Shown: positions 39,321-49,305, counted from the stretch's first letter. The stretch is 64,000 bases of DNA from Microbulbifer rhizosphaerae (GCF_014191725.1 NZ_JACHWZ010000011.1:1-64000); one strand, 5' to 3'. Notes: generated by a model from the letters alone, not told the origin. Made by a program: numbers and translations.

Positions 39321-41963
39321 TTAAACCAGGCTCTTACTCACCACCTCATACAAATCCCGAGACAACCTCCCGGATTCCATCACCGATTGCAGCGCCCGGT
39401 GCATTTTTTCACCCAGTTCGCCGGTGTATTTCTTCCAGCGGGTAATGGGCGTTACCAGCCGCGCGGCGATTTGCGGGTTGAGTTTGTCCAGGGCGACCAC
39501 CTGCTCCGCGAGGAACTCGAAACCACGGCCATCGGCTCGGTGGAACTGGATAAAGTTGCGATTGGCAAAGCCGCCGATTACCGCGCGCACCTTGTTTGGA
39601 TTGGTCAATTCGAAGGCCGGGTGTTGCATCAATTCCCGGACTGACTCCAGGGTACCCCGCCGGGCACTGGTACTCTGCAAGCCGAACCACAGCTCCACCA
39701 CCTGAGTATCCTGTTGCCAGCGTTCGTAGAAACTCTCCAGCGCCGGCTGCGCCATATCGTCGGCGGCGTGGTTGACCAGAGAAGCCAGCGCCGCGGCGCT
39801 GTCGGTCATATTGGCGGCATTTTCGAACTGCGCCTGTGCCAGCGTCAGCAGCTCCGGCTCTTCGGTAACGCAGAGATAAGCCAGGCAGGTATTTTTTAAA
39901 CTGCGCTCGGCGATATCGGCGGCCTCCGGGCGGTAGGGTTTGTCACAATCCAGTCGCCGGTAGCAGTCCAGCAGTTCGCCCTTCAGGGCCTCCGCCAGCG
40001 CGCCCCGGGCAAATTCCCGCGCGACAATAATTGCCTCCGCATCTATCCGCTCGCACTGTTCCGCCAGGGTCTGCGCGCTGGGCAGTGTCAGCATCTCCGC
40101 CACCAGCGCCGGGTCCAGTTCAGGGTTTTGCAGCACACTGCGGTAGGCGTCCACCAGTTGTGGTTGCAACTGCAGGTCGCGCCCTTCGCGATAGTCTTTC
40201 TGCAACTGCTCCAGCGCCATAAAGGCCAGGCGCTGGCCGGCGTCCCAGCGATTGAACTCGTCCGAGTCGTTGCGCATCAGGAACAGCAGCTGTTCGGTGC
40301 TGTAACCGTAGCGTACCTTGACCGGCGCGGAAAAACCGCGCAGCAGCGACGGCAGCGGCTTTTCCTTCAGGCCCGTGAAGTTGAAGGTCTGCTCCGTTTC
40401 GCTTACCTGCAACACTTTTTGTGTGGTGCCCTGGGGATCGAGGGACAGGTCGCGGCCGTCGGCACCCAGCAGTCCCACCGCCAAGGGGATATGGAAGGGC
40501 AACTTTTTATTCTGTCCGGGCGTGGCGGGACAGGACTGTCTGACAGTCAATATGTAGGTGCCATGGGCGGCGTCGAAGGCGTCGCTCACCTCCAGCACCG
40601 GCGTGCCCGCCTGGCTGTACCAGCGGCGAAACTGAGTGAGATCAACACCGTTGGCATCCTCCATCGCCGCCACAAAGTCCTCGCAGGTTACCGCGCATCC
40701 GTCGTGACGCTGGAAATACAGGTCGCTGCCTTTGCGGAAACCTTCTGTACCCAATAAGGTGTGGATCATGCGCACCACTTCCGCGCCCTTTTCGTACACG
40801 GTGAGGGTGTAGAAATTGGAAATTTCCATATAGGAGTCCGGGCGCACCGGGTGGGCCATGGGGCCGCCGTCCTCGGCGAACTGTGCGGTGCGCAACAGGG
40901 AGACATCCTCGATCCGCTTTACCGCGCGGGAATTCATATCCGCGGAAAACTCCGCATCGCGAAATACGGTAAAGCCCTCTTTCAAGCTCAGCTGGAACCA
41001 GTCCCGGCAGGTCACTCGATTGCCGGACCAGTTGTGGAAATACTCGTGGCCGACAATGGATTCGATACGCTGGAAGGTGGCGTCGGTGGCCGTCTCAGGG
41101 CTGGCCAGCACGCAGGCGGAATTGAAAATATTCAGCCCCTTGTTTTCCATCGCCCCCATGTTGAAATGATCCACTGCCACGACCATGAAAATATCCAGGT
41201 CATATTCGCGCCCGTAGACCTCTTCGTCCCAGCGCATGGCTTTTTTCAATGAGCGCATGGCGTGGTCACATTTACGGATATTTTTCGCCTCGGTAAAAAT
41301 CTGCAGCTTGACCTCGCGGCCGCTGGCAGTGGTAAAACTGTCCTCCACAGTCTGCAGTTCTCCCGCCACCAGGGCGAAGAGGTAGGCGGGCTTGGCGAAG
41401 GGGTCCTCCCAGGTGACGAGCAGGCGCCCGTCTTCGGTGGCGCGTCGCTCGATCTGGTTGCCGTTGGACAGCAATACGGGGTACTGGCGCGGCGCCACTA
41501 TGGTGGTGGTGAAGCGGGACATTACGTCCGGGCGGTCAGGATAGTAGGTGATCTTGCGGAATCCCTCCGCCTCGCACTGGGTGCAGTACATGCCGTTGGA
41601 GAGGTACAGTCCCTCCAGCGAAGTATTGTCTCTGGGATTGATACGGTTGTGGATTTCCAGCACAAACTCCGGATTCTGCACATGGATCGAAAGGCCCTCC
41701 GGCAGCTCCCGGTAGCGGCTCGCCGGCACCAGTTCGCCGTCGATGGACAGGGACAGCAGTTCCAGGTCCACACCGTCCAGCAGCAATGGCGGCAACGTCT
41801 CCCCCGGCGCCGATTCCGCCGCCGGATTGCGGCGAATCTGCAGTCGTGACTTCACCAGGGTGTCCTGCGGCTGCAGTTCAAAATGCAGACGGGTGCTGTC
41901 GACCAGGTAGTCAGGTGCGCGGTAGTCCTTCAGGTAAACGGTGCGGGGTTGGGCGTCTTTCAT
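39321..41963 (-). CDS. pepN: Aminopeptidase N (M1 family)
   Basis: An 880-residue zinc aminopeptidase that removes N-terminal residues from peptides in the cytosol. Exopeptidase motif GAMENKGLN and zinc site HEYFHNWSGNRVTCRDWFQL with the third ligand in LKEGFTVFRD are present. I start at the ATG giving MKDAQPRTVYLKDYRAPDYL, which aligns with E. coli PepN; an ATG 45 nt further up adds residues without family support. Length fits (E. coli 870). Confidence 0.96.
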   Translation of the reverse strand: MKDAQPRTVYLKDYRAPDYLVDSTRLHFELQPQDTLVKSRLQIRRNPAAESAPGETLPPLLLDGVDLELLSLSIDGELVPASRYRELPEGLSIHVQNPEFVLEIHNRINPRDNTSLEGLYLSNGMYCTQCEAEGFRKITYYPDRPDVMSRFTTTIVAPRQYPVLLSNGNQIERRATEDGRLLVTWEDPFAKPAYLFALVAGELQTVEDSFTTASGREVKLQIFTEAKNIRKCDHAMRSLKKAMRWDEEVYGREYDLDIFMVVAVDHFNMGAMENKGLNIFNSACVLASPETATDATFQRIESIVGHEYFHNWSGNRVTCRDWFQLSLKEGFTVFRDAEFSADMNSRAVKRIEDVSLLRTAQFAEDGGPMAHPVRPDSYMEISNFYTLTVYEKGAEVVRMIHTLLGTEGFRKGSDLYFQRHDGCAVTCEDFVAAMEDANGVDLTQFRRWYSQAGTPVLEVSDAFDAAHGTYILTVRQSCPATPGQNKKLPFHIPLAVGLLGADGRDLSLDPQGTTQKVLQVSETEQTFNFTGLKEKPLPSLLRGFSAPVKVRYGYSTEQLLFLMRNDSDEFNRWDAGQRLAFMALEQLQKDYREGRDLQLQPQLVDAYRSVLQNPELDPALVAEMLTLPSAQTLAEQCERIDAEAIIVAREFARGALAEALKGELLDCYRRLDCDKPYRPEAADIAERSLKNTCLAYLCVTEEPELLTLAQAQFENAANMTDSAAALASLVNHAADDMAQPALESFYERWQQDTQVVELWFGLQSTSARRGTLESVRELMQHPAFELTNPNKVRAVIGGFANRNFIQFHRADGRGFEFLAEQVVALDKLNPQIAARLVTPITRWKKYTGELGEKMHRALQSVMESGRLSRDLYEVVSKSLV

Positions 41964-42048
41964 GGCAATTCCAGTTTTTCCACAATCCGGTCTCAGAAAA
42001 TGAGGCACACGTTATCACTCCAGTGAGAATCCACAAGAGGTCGGGCAC

Positions 42049-42139
42049 AATGGCACTAAGTTAAGCCTTGGGCGGTCCCGCAAAAAGCCCCCGGCATCAG
42101 GCCCTTCGCATCATGGTTATCGGCTTAACTAGTGCCATT
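42049..42139. repeat. Palindromic element of about 90 bp
   Basis: Left arm AATGGCACTAAGTTAAGCC (42049-42067) and right arm GGCTTAACTAGTGCCATT (42122-42139) are complements with a one-base indel. The inside contains CCCGCAAAAAGCC and CTTCGCATCATGGTTATC. Half copies of the right part (CTTCGCATCACGGTTATCGC) occur near 30497 and, shorter, near 5060. Confidence 0.75.
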
Positions 42140-42179
42140 CAGATCAGGGCATACAACCGCGCCACTCGCATCCCGCAGT

Positions 42180-43892
42180 TCAGAAACCCGCCGCCTGCCC
42201 GTCCTTGCGGCTCTCGGACGCCCCCTGATAAACGCCGTTCCCACTCCGCATTATGGCCTGGTAGCCGCCGTAGGGGCCGCTCTCGAAGCGCAACTGGTGG
42301 CCCATCTGCACCAGCCTGCGGCGAGTTTCCATAGGAAAGCCGTCCTCCAGGCTGATATAGCCGCCGTCGAGCATCATCTCCCCGGTGGGCTGGCTGGAAC
42401 CGCTGTGCAGGATGCGTGGTGCGTCGCCGGCCTCCTGGATATTCAAACCGAAGTCCAGCATATTGATCACGATCTGCGCGTGCATCTGCGGCTGGGTGGC
42501 GCCGCCCATGACACCGAAGCTCATCACCGGCTCGCCATCTTTGGTGATAAATCCGGGAATGATGGTGTGGAAGGGACGCTTGCCCGGCCGGTACTGGTTG
42601 AAGTGCCCGTCTTCCAGGCTGAACAGTTCACCGCGGTCCTGCAGGATAAAACCCAGGTCGCCGGGCGTCATACCGGAGCCCATACCCCGGTAGTTGCTCT
42701 GGATCAGCGAGACCATATTGCCGTCCTTGTCCGCCACCGTCAGGTAGATGGTGTCGCCGTGGCGCAGCGCCTCATTGCCCGCGTCGTAGCGTTTCGCCGC
42801 CCGGTCGCTGTCGATCAGTTTGCGCCGTTCCGCGGCATATTTCTTCGAGATCAGTTGCCGCACCGGAATCTCGTTGAACGCGGGATCAGCGTAGTATTTT
42901 GCCCGATCCTCAAATGCCAGTTTTTTCGCCTCCGCGAACAGGTGGATATATTCAGGGCTTGTCCGCCCCAGCGCCGCCAGGTCATACCCTTCCAGGATAT
43001 TGAGGATCTGCAGGGCAGCTATACCCTGGCCGTTGGGGGGCAGCTCCCAGATATCGTAGCCTCGGTAGTCGGTGGAGACGGACTCCACCCATTCGGACTG
43101 ATGGGCGGCCAGGTCATCGTAGGAGAGAAAGCCGCCGTTGTCTTGCATATAGGCGGCGATTTTCTTCGCGATTTCCCCCTTGTAAAAAGCGTCGCGCCCG
43201 CCCTCGGCAATGGCGCTATAGGTTTTCGCCAGTCGCGGGTTGCGGAAGATTTCTCCCTCCATGGGCGCGCGGCCGTTTGGCATGTAGGTCTCGCGAAAGC
43301 CCGGATATTTTTCCAATAGCGGCACAGATCGGTTCCAGTAGTAGGCCACCAGTTGGGTGACCGGGAAGCCTTTTTCCGCGTAGTCGATTGCCGGTGCCAG
43401 CACTTCCTCCATGGGCAGGCGGCCGAATTTTTTATGCAGCTCGAACCAGCCGTCCACCGCGCCGGGAGCCGACACCGGCAGCGGCCCGTGGGAGGGGATT
43501 TTATCCAGGTGGTTCTGCGCGAAGTATTCAAAAGTCAGCGCCCTGGGAGAGCGGCCGCTGGCGTTCAGGCCATAGAGTTTCCCATCATCGGCGCTCCAGA
43601 CGATGGCGAACAGGTCGCCACCGATGCCGCTGCCGGTGGGCTCCATCAGCCCCTGCGCCGCGTTGGCGGCGATGGCTGCATCCACGGCGCTGCCGCCGCG
43701 CTTCAGGATATCCAGTGCGATCTGCGTGGCGAGCGGCTGGCTGGTGGCCGCCATGCCGTTGCGGGCCAGCACCGGCGAACGGCTGGCAAAGCCCTCGCTG
43801 TTTACCCGGTCGTAGGCGCCGGCCGGGGCGGCGGTTGAAAGCAGGAAAGGAACCAGTATGGCGATATAAAAAAAGCGGATTGTGGATTTCAC
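42180..43892 (-). CDS. ggt: Gamma-glutamyltransferase
   Basis: A 570-residue Ntn-hydrolase that cleaves gamma-glutamyl bonds (glutathione) in the periplasm. A cleavable signal peptide is visible (residues 1-26, ending APAGA). The autoprocessing Thr is in RHGDTIYLTVADKDGNMVSL, followed by IQSNYRGMGSG; GGATQPQMHAQIVINMLDFG near the C-terminus is a family motif. Start codon is GTG, preceded by GGGGGT. Long intergenic regions on both sides carry palindromes. Confidence 0.95.
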   Translation of the reverse strand: MKSTIRFFYIAILVPFLLSTAAPAGAYDRVNSEGFASRSPVLARNGMAATSQPLATQIALDILKRGGSAVDAAIAANAAQGLMEPTGSGIGGDLFAIVWSADDGKLYGLNASGRSPRALTFEYFAQNHLDKIPSHGPLPVSAPGAVDGWFELHKKFGRLPMEEVLAPAIDYAEKGFPVTQLVAYYWNRSVPLLEKYPGFRETYMPNGRAPMEGEIFRNPRLAKTYSAIAEGGRDAFYKGEIAKKIAAYMQDNGGFLSYDDLAAHQSEWVESVSTDYRGYDIWELPPNGQGIAALQILNILEGYDLAALGRTSPEYIHLFAEAKKLAFEDRAKYYADPAFNEIPVRQLISKKYAAERRKLIDSDRAAKRYDAGNEALRHGDTIYLTVADKDGNMVSLIQSNYRGMGSGMTPGDLGFILQDRGELFSLEDGHFNQYRPGKRPFHTIIPGFITKDGEPVMSFGVMGGATQPQMHAQIVINMLDFGLNIQEAGDAPRILHSGSSQPTGEMMLDGGYISLEDGFPMETRRRLVQMGHQLRFESGPYGGYQAIMRSGNGVYQGASESRKDGQAAGF

Positions 43893-43936
43893 GATCGGTA
43901 CCCCCGATTATTCTCTTGTTCCGTTACACTAGTGTC

Positions 43937-43981
43937 CTGTCTGATATTAAATAGTGATATCAGCTATTTAATATCAGACAG
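43937..43981. repeat. AT-rich perfect 18-bp inverted repeat
   Basis: CTGTCTGATATTAAATAG and its exact complement flank TGATATCAG, making a 45-bp palindrome in the divergent ggt/ydbH promoter region. It is AT-rich and lacks a T run, so it is more like an operator or element remnant than a terminator. Confidence 0.85.
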
Positions 43982-44067
43982 CACACCAGGGTAGCGGCGA
44001 TGTCGCCAGTCTCCCTGTTTACGACTGTGCCCGCAAGCCAGCTTCAACCCAGCTCAAAGAGGTCCCT

Positions 44068-47010
44068 GTGCGCAAATACCGCCTGATCACCCTCGCTGTG
44101 ACGTTGCTGATAGCGGTGGCGATCTGCTGGTGGGGATGGCGGGACAGGGACAGGGTTGTGCCCTGGCTGGTCAATCCGTGGCTCGGCGGCGACCGGATTC
44201 ACTCCGCACAGGGCCTGCAGTTGAGCACCGATGCCATCTCGGCCGACAGCCTGGAAATCCTTTTGGCCAGTGGCGCCAGCATCCAACTGCGGGACTTGCG
44301 ACTTCGGCACCCGCTGGGCGCGCTGTTCGGCGATGAAGACAACCGCAGCCAACTGACTATCGCCGGGCTTACCTATCATCCGGGGCCGGCTCCTTTGGAG
44401 CCCGATGAAGCCGCGACAGAAATCCCCCACGAAGAGTCGGAGGCGGAGCCGAAACTCTACCTCAGCGAATTGCTACAACTGCTGCGCCGCAAGCTGCCCC
44501 GGCAAATCGACATCGATAAACTGCAATGGGCCGGGCCCGAGCCCCGCAGTGGGCGTTTAAGCCTTCGCCGGGAGAATGGAGATACCATCCGTGGAGTCCT
44601 GCACAGCGGCGACTTGGAGGCCCAGTGGCAACTGGTCGTGCAGGACGCCGACGCCCGGCTTCTTGCACGGATTTCCTCGGCTACCGGTGAGAGCATCCTG
44701 CAGTTGGATGGCAGTGCCGACCGTCAGGCAAAAAAAGAATGGCATGGAGAGTTACGCCTACAGGCGGACCTGGAGCAGCTGGCGGCGTTACCGCCCATTG
44801 CCGGAACCGTCACCGGGGCCGGCGGCGAGTTTTCCCTCAGGATTGAATCGCAATTTCCCGATCAGTTGCTCAACCTGGAGGGATACGGCCGGACAGTCGC
44901 CCGGCTGAGTGCAAAATCCCTGCACATCCCCCTGCCGGAAGACCCGATCGGTGCACCGCTTCAACTGTCCGCCGACACCCTGGAGCCGCTCTCCGTAGAC
45001 CTGGCGTCACTGTGGCCGCTGACCCCCAGGCAACTGTCCGGCAGCGCGAATATCCGTATCCTGTCTCCCGGTGCCGAACAGGGCACACTGCTGGAACTAC
45101 AGCTCGACGCGCGCACGCCGCGGGACGCCCCCCTGCTCACCGCCAGCGGCAACCTGGACCTGCGCGCCGCGGCACCGCTGCTTCAGTCCGCCCGCTGGCG
45201 GGAGCTATTGAGCCCTGTTGCGATAAGCTCCCCGAAAGGCAGCTTCTCCTTCCGGGGAACAGCGGAACTGCTGCCCCTTGCGGAGATGGACGCGCAGCGC
45301 CGCCGCAATCCCCTGCGCCGCTTTACCGTAACTCTTCTGCCGAAAGGCAATGCAAATGCGGTAGTGGGCAGTTCAGACGAAGGATCCCTGTTAGCGCAGA
45401 TGGGCTGGAATCGCGGGACGGTGGACCTGCAGCTGCCCGCGCCGGTTACGATTGCAGCGGCCCGGTGGCCAGGTAGGGTACAGATTGAAACGGAGACGGT
45501 ACAGATCGGCGCCCGGGAATCGGCGGAAGCGCTCTCCCTCGACACCACCCTGAAAAATATCAGCTGCAGACTGGAAGAAGATATCCAGTGCACTCTTTTC
45601 CAGGAATCGGCCATTTCCCAGCTCGAATTCGACGGTATTGACATCCGGCAACTGCAGACCGACGGCCAAGTGGAATTTTCCCGGAAAGATGAACAACAGC
45701 ACTTGCGACTGATCAATCCGTCCCTATCCACCGGGGAAATCCGCACGGAAACGGTACAGGTGAAATCCGCGACGCTAAAGTCCGCGGAGATGGAGTGCAC
45801 CCGGCACAAACAGGACTTCAAGTGCTTCGGAGCATCGGCCGATATTGAGCTGGGTGCGCTTAGCGGCCCGGAATTTCAGCTAAAGGGCGCACTGGCGCTG
45901 AACGATCTGCACTTCGCTTCTGCCGCCAGTCGGCTCCGCGCCAGAGCCCGCTACCAATCCGATGAGCTGCAATTGCGGGCGCGCAACCAGTACCAGCTGA
46001 AAGCCAGCGTTGCCGGCGATTTGGCCGCCGAGGGAAACCAGCTCAGCGGCAACAATCGGCTGCGCTCCGGGGCGCTGGCCATTGAAAGTGAATGGCGGCA
46101 CCAACTGGACAGCGACGCGGGCAGCGCCACTTTCACTGTGGAGCCCGCGACTTTCAGCCAGCAACAGCCCCTGAGCGACTCCATAGAGGGGCTGCCGGTG
46201 GATCTGGTGGCGGGAGAGCTTTCCGCCAAAGGCCGGCTGTCCTGGCCCGCGGCGCAACGGGATTTTCTCGACGCACGGCTCGATAAAGTGGCCGCGGTCT
46301 ACGGGGATGTATTTGCCGTGGGAATCACCGGTCAGCTCTCCTCCGGCCGCAAGGGCGACAACTGGATCGCGTCGCGGCCTCAGCCGTTCACAGCGGAAAC
46401 CCTGGATATCGGTGTCCCGGTAGAGAATATCCGGTTTGCGGTCTCGCTGGACGAAAAACGAGATCTGGTATTGACCGGCGTCCGTGCGGAATTGCTCGAC
46501 GGCGCATTGGAAACGCGCGAGCTGCGCTGGAACCTGGACGGAGAAGCGCGCAGCGGCCTGGTAAATCTCTCCGGTATTTCCCTGCGGACGCTGACCCGGG
46601 AGTTGGAAACGGAAAACTTCGCCGCAACCGGCACCGTCGACCTGCAGATACCGCTGCACACCGGTGACGAGGGCATCACCGTGAAACAGGGCCGGATCGA
46701 GGCGCGCCCCCCCGGCGGGCGGCTGCGCTACTACGGCGCCTTCTCCGCCGATATGCTGTCCGCCAACCCCCAGCTCAAACTGGTCGCCGGAGCCCTGGAG
46801 GACTACAAATACCGGGAGCTCTCCGGTACGGTTGAGTACCCTCCCAGCGGCGATATGCAGATGCAGCTGAAGCTGGTGGGACGCAGCGAGTCGGTGGCCG
46901 CCGATCGGGACCTGATCATCAACCTGAACCTGGAAAACAACATTCCCGCCATGCTCCGCTCACTGCAGGCCAGCCGCGACCTGACCGAGGCACTGGAGAA
47001 ACAGCTCTAG
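44068..47010 (+). CDS. ydbH: AsmA-like envelope protein YdbH (phospholipid transport)
   Basis: A 980-residue protein with one N-terminal inner-membrane helix (residues 4-22) and a long periplasmic beta-rich region, matching the YdbH branch of AsmA-like bridges (with TamB and YhdP) that move phospholipids to the outer membrane. The C-terminal part (GRIEARPPGGRLRYYGAFSA, LSGTVEYPPSGDMQMQLKLV, LENNIPAMLRSLQASRDLTE) carries the family signature. Its stop TAG is the first base triplet of a mobile-type repeat. ynbE and ydbL follow beyond it. The start GTG-type codon is inferred (annotated at 44068). Confidence 0.9.
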   Translation: MRKYRLITLAVTLLIAVAICWWGWRDRDRVVPWLVNPWLGGDRIHSAQGLQLSTDAISADSLEILLASGASIQLRDLRLRHPLGALFGDEDNRSQLTIAGLTYHPGPAPLEPDEAATEIPHEESEAEPKLYLSELLQLLRRKLPRQIDIDKLQWAGPEPRSGRLSLRRENGDTIRGVLHSGDLEAQWQLVVQDADARLLARISSATGESILQLDGSADRQAKKEWHGELRLQADLEQLAALPPIAGTVTGAGGEFSLRIESQFPDQLLNLEGYGRTVARLSAKSLHIPLPEDPIGAPLQLSADTLEPLSVDLASLWPLTPRQLSGSANIRILSPGAEQGTLLELQLDARTPRDAPLLTASGNLDLRAAAPLLQSARWRELLSPVAISSPKGSFSFRGTAELLPLAEMDAQRRRNPLRRFTVTLLPKGNANAVVGSSDEGSLLAQMGWNRGTVDLQLPAPVTIAAARWPGRVQIETETVQIGARESAEALSLDTTLKNISCRLEEDIQCTLFQESAISQLEFDGIDIRQLQTDGQVEFSRKDEQQHLRLINPSLSTGEIRTETVQVKSATLKSAEMECTRHKQDFKCFGASADIELGALSGPEFQLKGALALNDLHFASAASRLRARARYQSDELQLRARNQYQLKASVAGDLAAEGNQLSGNNRLRSGALAIESEWRHQLDSDAGSATFTVEPATFSQQQPLSDSIEGLPVDLVAGELSAKGRLSWPAAQRDFLDARLDKVAAVYGDVFAVGITGQLSSGRKGDNWIASRPQPFTAETLDIGVPVENIRFAVSLDEKRDLVLTGVRAELLDGALETRELRWNLDGEARSGLVNLSGISLRTLTRELETENFAATGTVDLQIPLHTGDEGITVKQGRIEARPPGGRLRYYGAFSADMLSANPQLKLVAGALEDYKYRELSGTVEYPPSGDMQMQLKLVGRSESVAADRDLIINLNLENNIPAMLRSLQASRDLTEALEKQL

Positions 47011-47275
47011 TGTGGTGTAAGGTGCTAAATGCGGTTATCAGAGCCCCCCAAAATGTTCACAGCAAGGCGCCGCTCGCAGGGAATGGCTCGCCCTTTTCAA
47101 GAGCGGCAACGCAGCTGTGGGCATTTTGGGGGGCTCCCTCCGGGCGGGCCGCTAAGCAGCCATCTGCGGCGTTGCATTTGCTTGACGTAGAACAACTACG
47201 CCAGCGCAAATGCGCCTTGCATCTGGCCGCTTAGCGGCCCGCTGATATCCGCATTTAGCACCTTACACCACACTA
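47008..47275. mobile_element. MITE-like palindromic element, copy 1
   Basis: 268 bp with terminal inverted repeats of 34 bp (one mismatch), beginning TAGTGTGGTGTAAGGTGCTA. Inside are further nested palindromes: GAGCCCCCCAAAATG with CATTTTGGGGGGCTC, and GGCCGCTAAGCAGCC with a GGCCGCTTAGCGGCC near the right end. No transposase is encoded. A second copy, inverted and about 85% alike by eye, is at 62151-62415. Short frames inside it are not genes. Confidence 0.9.
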
Positions 47276-47366
47276 GACCGGCAAATACGTCGCGCCACCG
47301 GAGTTCAGTTTGGGTTAAGCTACCCGGGCTACAATGCCCTTGTTGTTCAACCCCGAGGAGCGTCCG

Positions 47367-47561
47367 ATGACGACCACCCGACTGATTCCGCCGCTGTTGC
47401 TCAGCGCTGTCATCGTGGCGGGCTGCACGCCAACCGTAGCGGTGCAGGCGCCCAAAGAACCGATTACCGTCAACCTCAATGTGAAGATAGAGCACGAGAT
47501 TCGTGTGAAAGTCGACAAAGAGCTGGACAACGTGTTTGAGGATAAAGAAGGAATCTTCTGA
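47367..47561 (+). CDS. ynbE: Outer-membrane lipoprotein YnbE
   Basis: A 64-residue lipoprotein with lipobox IVAGC (Cys20) and the YnbE motif VNLNVKIEHEIRVKVDKELD (about 37-56). In E. coli YnbE multimerises as a beta-strand stack that continues YdbH to the outer membrane. GAGGAG lies 7 nt before the ATG. It is split from ydbH by the 268-bp element, but only 11 nt precede ydbL. Confidence 0.93.
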   Translation: MTTTRLIPPLLLSAVIVAGCTPTVAVQAPKEPITVNLNVKIEHEIRVKVDKELDNVFEDKEGIF

Positions 47562-47572
47562 GGAGCCTAACC

Positions 47573-47899
47573 ATGAAGCTTTTAAAGACTGCCCTGCTCT
47601 GCCTGGGCCTGGCCATCGCCCTGCCCGTAGCGGCCATCACCCTGGACGAAGCCAGAAGCCGGGGACTGGTGGGAGAGGCCAACAGCGGCTATATCGCCGC
47701 GGTGGGCGAGAGTTCACCGGAACTGGAAAGTCTGGTGGCGGAGGTGAACGCCAAGCGCAAGGCGGAATACGCAAGGATTGCCAAGCGCAACAATATCGAT
47801 ATCTCCCAAGTGGCCGCACGCGCGGCGGAAAAACTGGAGGCGCGGCTGGCCGCCGGGCAGTACTACCAGGATACCCGGGGGCGATGGGTCAGGAAATAG
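47573..47899 (+). CDS. ydbL: YdbL-like periplasmic protein (DUF1318)
   Basis: A 108-residue secreted protein with a signal peptide (residues 1-20, ending PVAA) and the DUF1318 pattern TLDEARSRGLVGEANSGYIA, then VAEVNAKRKAEYARIAKRNN, then QYYQDTRGRWVRK. In E. coli it acts as a chaperone for YnbE, preventing runaway multimerisation. Together ydbH-ynbE-ydbL form one functional unit. Confidence 0.95.
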   Translation: MKLLKTALLCLGLAIALPVAAITLDEARSRGLVGEANSGYIAAVGESSPELESLVAEVNAKRKAEYARIAKRNNIDISQVAARAAEKLEARLAAGQYYQDTRGRWVRK

Positions 47900-47921
47900 T
47901 GGCAATTAATCGCTAGCGCCC

Positions 47922-48011
47922 TGTAGGAGCGGCCGTTGGCCGCGATCGACGCAGCTACGAAGCGGGATCGATCGCGGCCAGCGGCGGATGGGCCGCCCCG
48001 CCGCTCCTACA
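47922..48011. repeat. REP-like inverted repeat (TGTAGGAGC family)
   Basis: Opens TGTAGGAGCGGCCGTTGGCC then GCGATCGA, closes TCGATCGCGGCCAGCGGCGG ... GCGGCGCTCCTACA-type edge. It lies between the convergent ydbL and rpoS genes and may serve as their shared terminator. Confidence 0.88.
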
Positions 48012-48037
48012 GCAAGGGGCAGAGTGAGGCCCCGGGT

Positions 48038-49081
48038 TTACAGATTGCCGAACAGCGACTGCCCGTCGAGGCCCTGCTTCTCCATCACTTCCCGCAACCG
48101 TTTCAACGCATCCACCTGGATCTGGCGCACCCGCTCGCGGGTGAGGCCGATCTCCCGGCCGACTTCCTCCAGGGTGCTGGCCTCGAAGCCGCGCAGGCCG
48201 AAGCGGCGGGACACCACTTCGCACTGCTTGTCCGGCAGTTCGCTCAGCCAGCGGTTGATGCTGTCAAACAGGTCGCTGTCCTGCAACAGCTCCGCGGGGT
48301 CGGATTGGTGCTGGTCCGGAATGGTATCCACCAGCGTTTTTTCCGAAGAGGGCCCGATAGGCGTGTCCACCGAGGTGACGCGCTCGTTCAACCCCAGCAT
48401 GCGCTCGACATCTTCCACCGGCTTTTCCAGCAGGGTGGCGATCTCTTCCGCCGAGGGCTCGTGATCGAGCTTCTGCGCCAATTCACGGGACGCCCGAAGG
48501 TAGACATTCAATTCCTTCACAACATGAATGGGAAGGCGAATGGTGCGGGTCTGGTTCATTATCGCCCGTTCGATGGTCTGCCGAATCCACCAGGTCGCGT
48601 AGGTGGAAAACCGGAAACCCCGTTCCGGATCGAACTTCTCCACTGCGCGAATCAGGCCCAGGTTGCCTTCTTCAATCAGGTCCAGCAGCGCCAGACCCCG
48701 ACTGACATAGCGACGGGCAATCTTGACCACCAGGCGCAGGTTGCTTTCGATCATGCGTTTTCTCGCCGCCGCATCGCCACGCAACGCCTTGCGCGCGTAG
48801 TAGACCTCTTCCTCAGCGGTCAACAGCGGGGAGAAACCGATTTCATTGAGATATAGCTGTGTGGCGTCGAGGTTTTTCTGCAGGTGGCTATCACTTTCCA
48901 CCTTGCGCGCCCTCGATTTAATGGGGGAGGGTTCGGAGGTTTTCTTTGCCGCTGTCCTCCGGGTGCGACTCTTAACGTTGTCCTCTGTTTGATCTAACTG
49001 TTGCTCATTGTGGTCCACTGCCAACTCTGGAGGAAGATCCACTTGGCTACCCAACATCCGGTCTTGCCGTTGTGCTTCCAT
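48038..49081 (-). CDS. rpoS: RNA polymerase sigma factor RpoS
   Basis: The stationary-phase and general stress sigma factor, 347 residues. Region 1.2/2: [60 protein letters not shown] and [20 protein letters not shown]; region 4: [20 protein letters not shown] and [20 protein letters not shown]. An N-terminal basic segment (residues 38-62) is less conserved. It follows nlpD, in whose body the rpoS promoter lies in relatives; here a 224-nt spacer is also present. Confidence 0.97.
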   Translation of the reverse strand: MEAQRQDRMLGSQVDLPPELAVDHNEQQLDQTEDNVKSRTRRTAAKKTSEPSPIKSRARKVESDSHLQKNLDATQLYLNEIGFSPLLTAEEEVYYARKALRGDAAARKRMIESNLRLVVKIARRYVSRGLALLDLIEEGNLGLIRAVEKFDPERGFRFSTYATWWIRQTIERAIMNQTRTIRLPIHVVKELNVYLRASRELAQKLDHEPSAEEIATLLEKPVEDVERMLGLNERVTSVDTPIGPSSEKTLVDTIPDQHQSDPAELLQDSDLFDSINRWLSELPDKQCEVVSRRFGLRGFEASTLEEVGREIGLTRERVRQIQVDALKRLREVMEKQGLDGQSLFGNL

Positions 49082-49305
49082 TTCCCCAACTCCTTGTACT
49101 TTGCCAATGTCAGCCGCACTGCAGTTCGACTGCTACCAGCTCGTTGACTGCGGGTGCGACAGTCTCCGGATCGATGACCAAGGGACGGCGATGCAGAAAT
49201 TGCAGGAGCATTTTCTGCCGGCCGCGGCCGTCGCGACTCCGGTGACTACCTCAAGTGGTACAAACCAAAATCCATTTTTATTGCAGAGTCAGACACCAAC
49301 CCGGG

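Noticed and set aside
47010..47234. Short frame inside MITE copy 1, and a similar one at 62076-62396
   Set aside because: The two frames are alike only because the DNA element is repeated; they read through palindromes and have no ribosome site.
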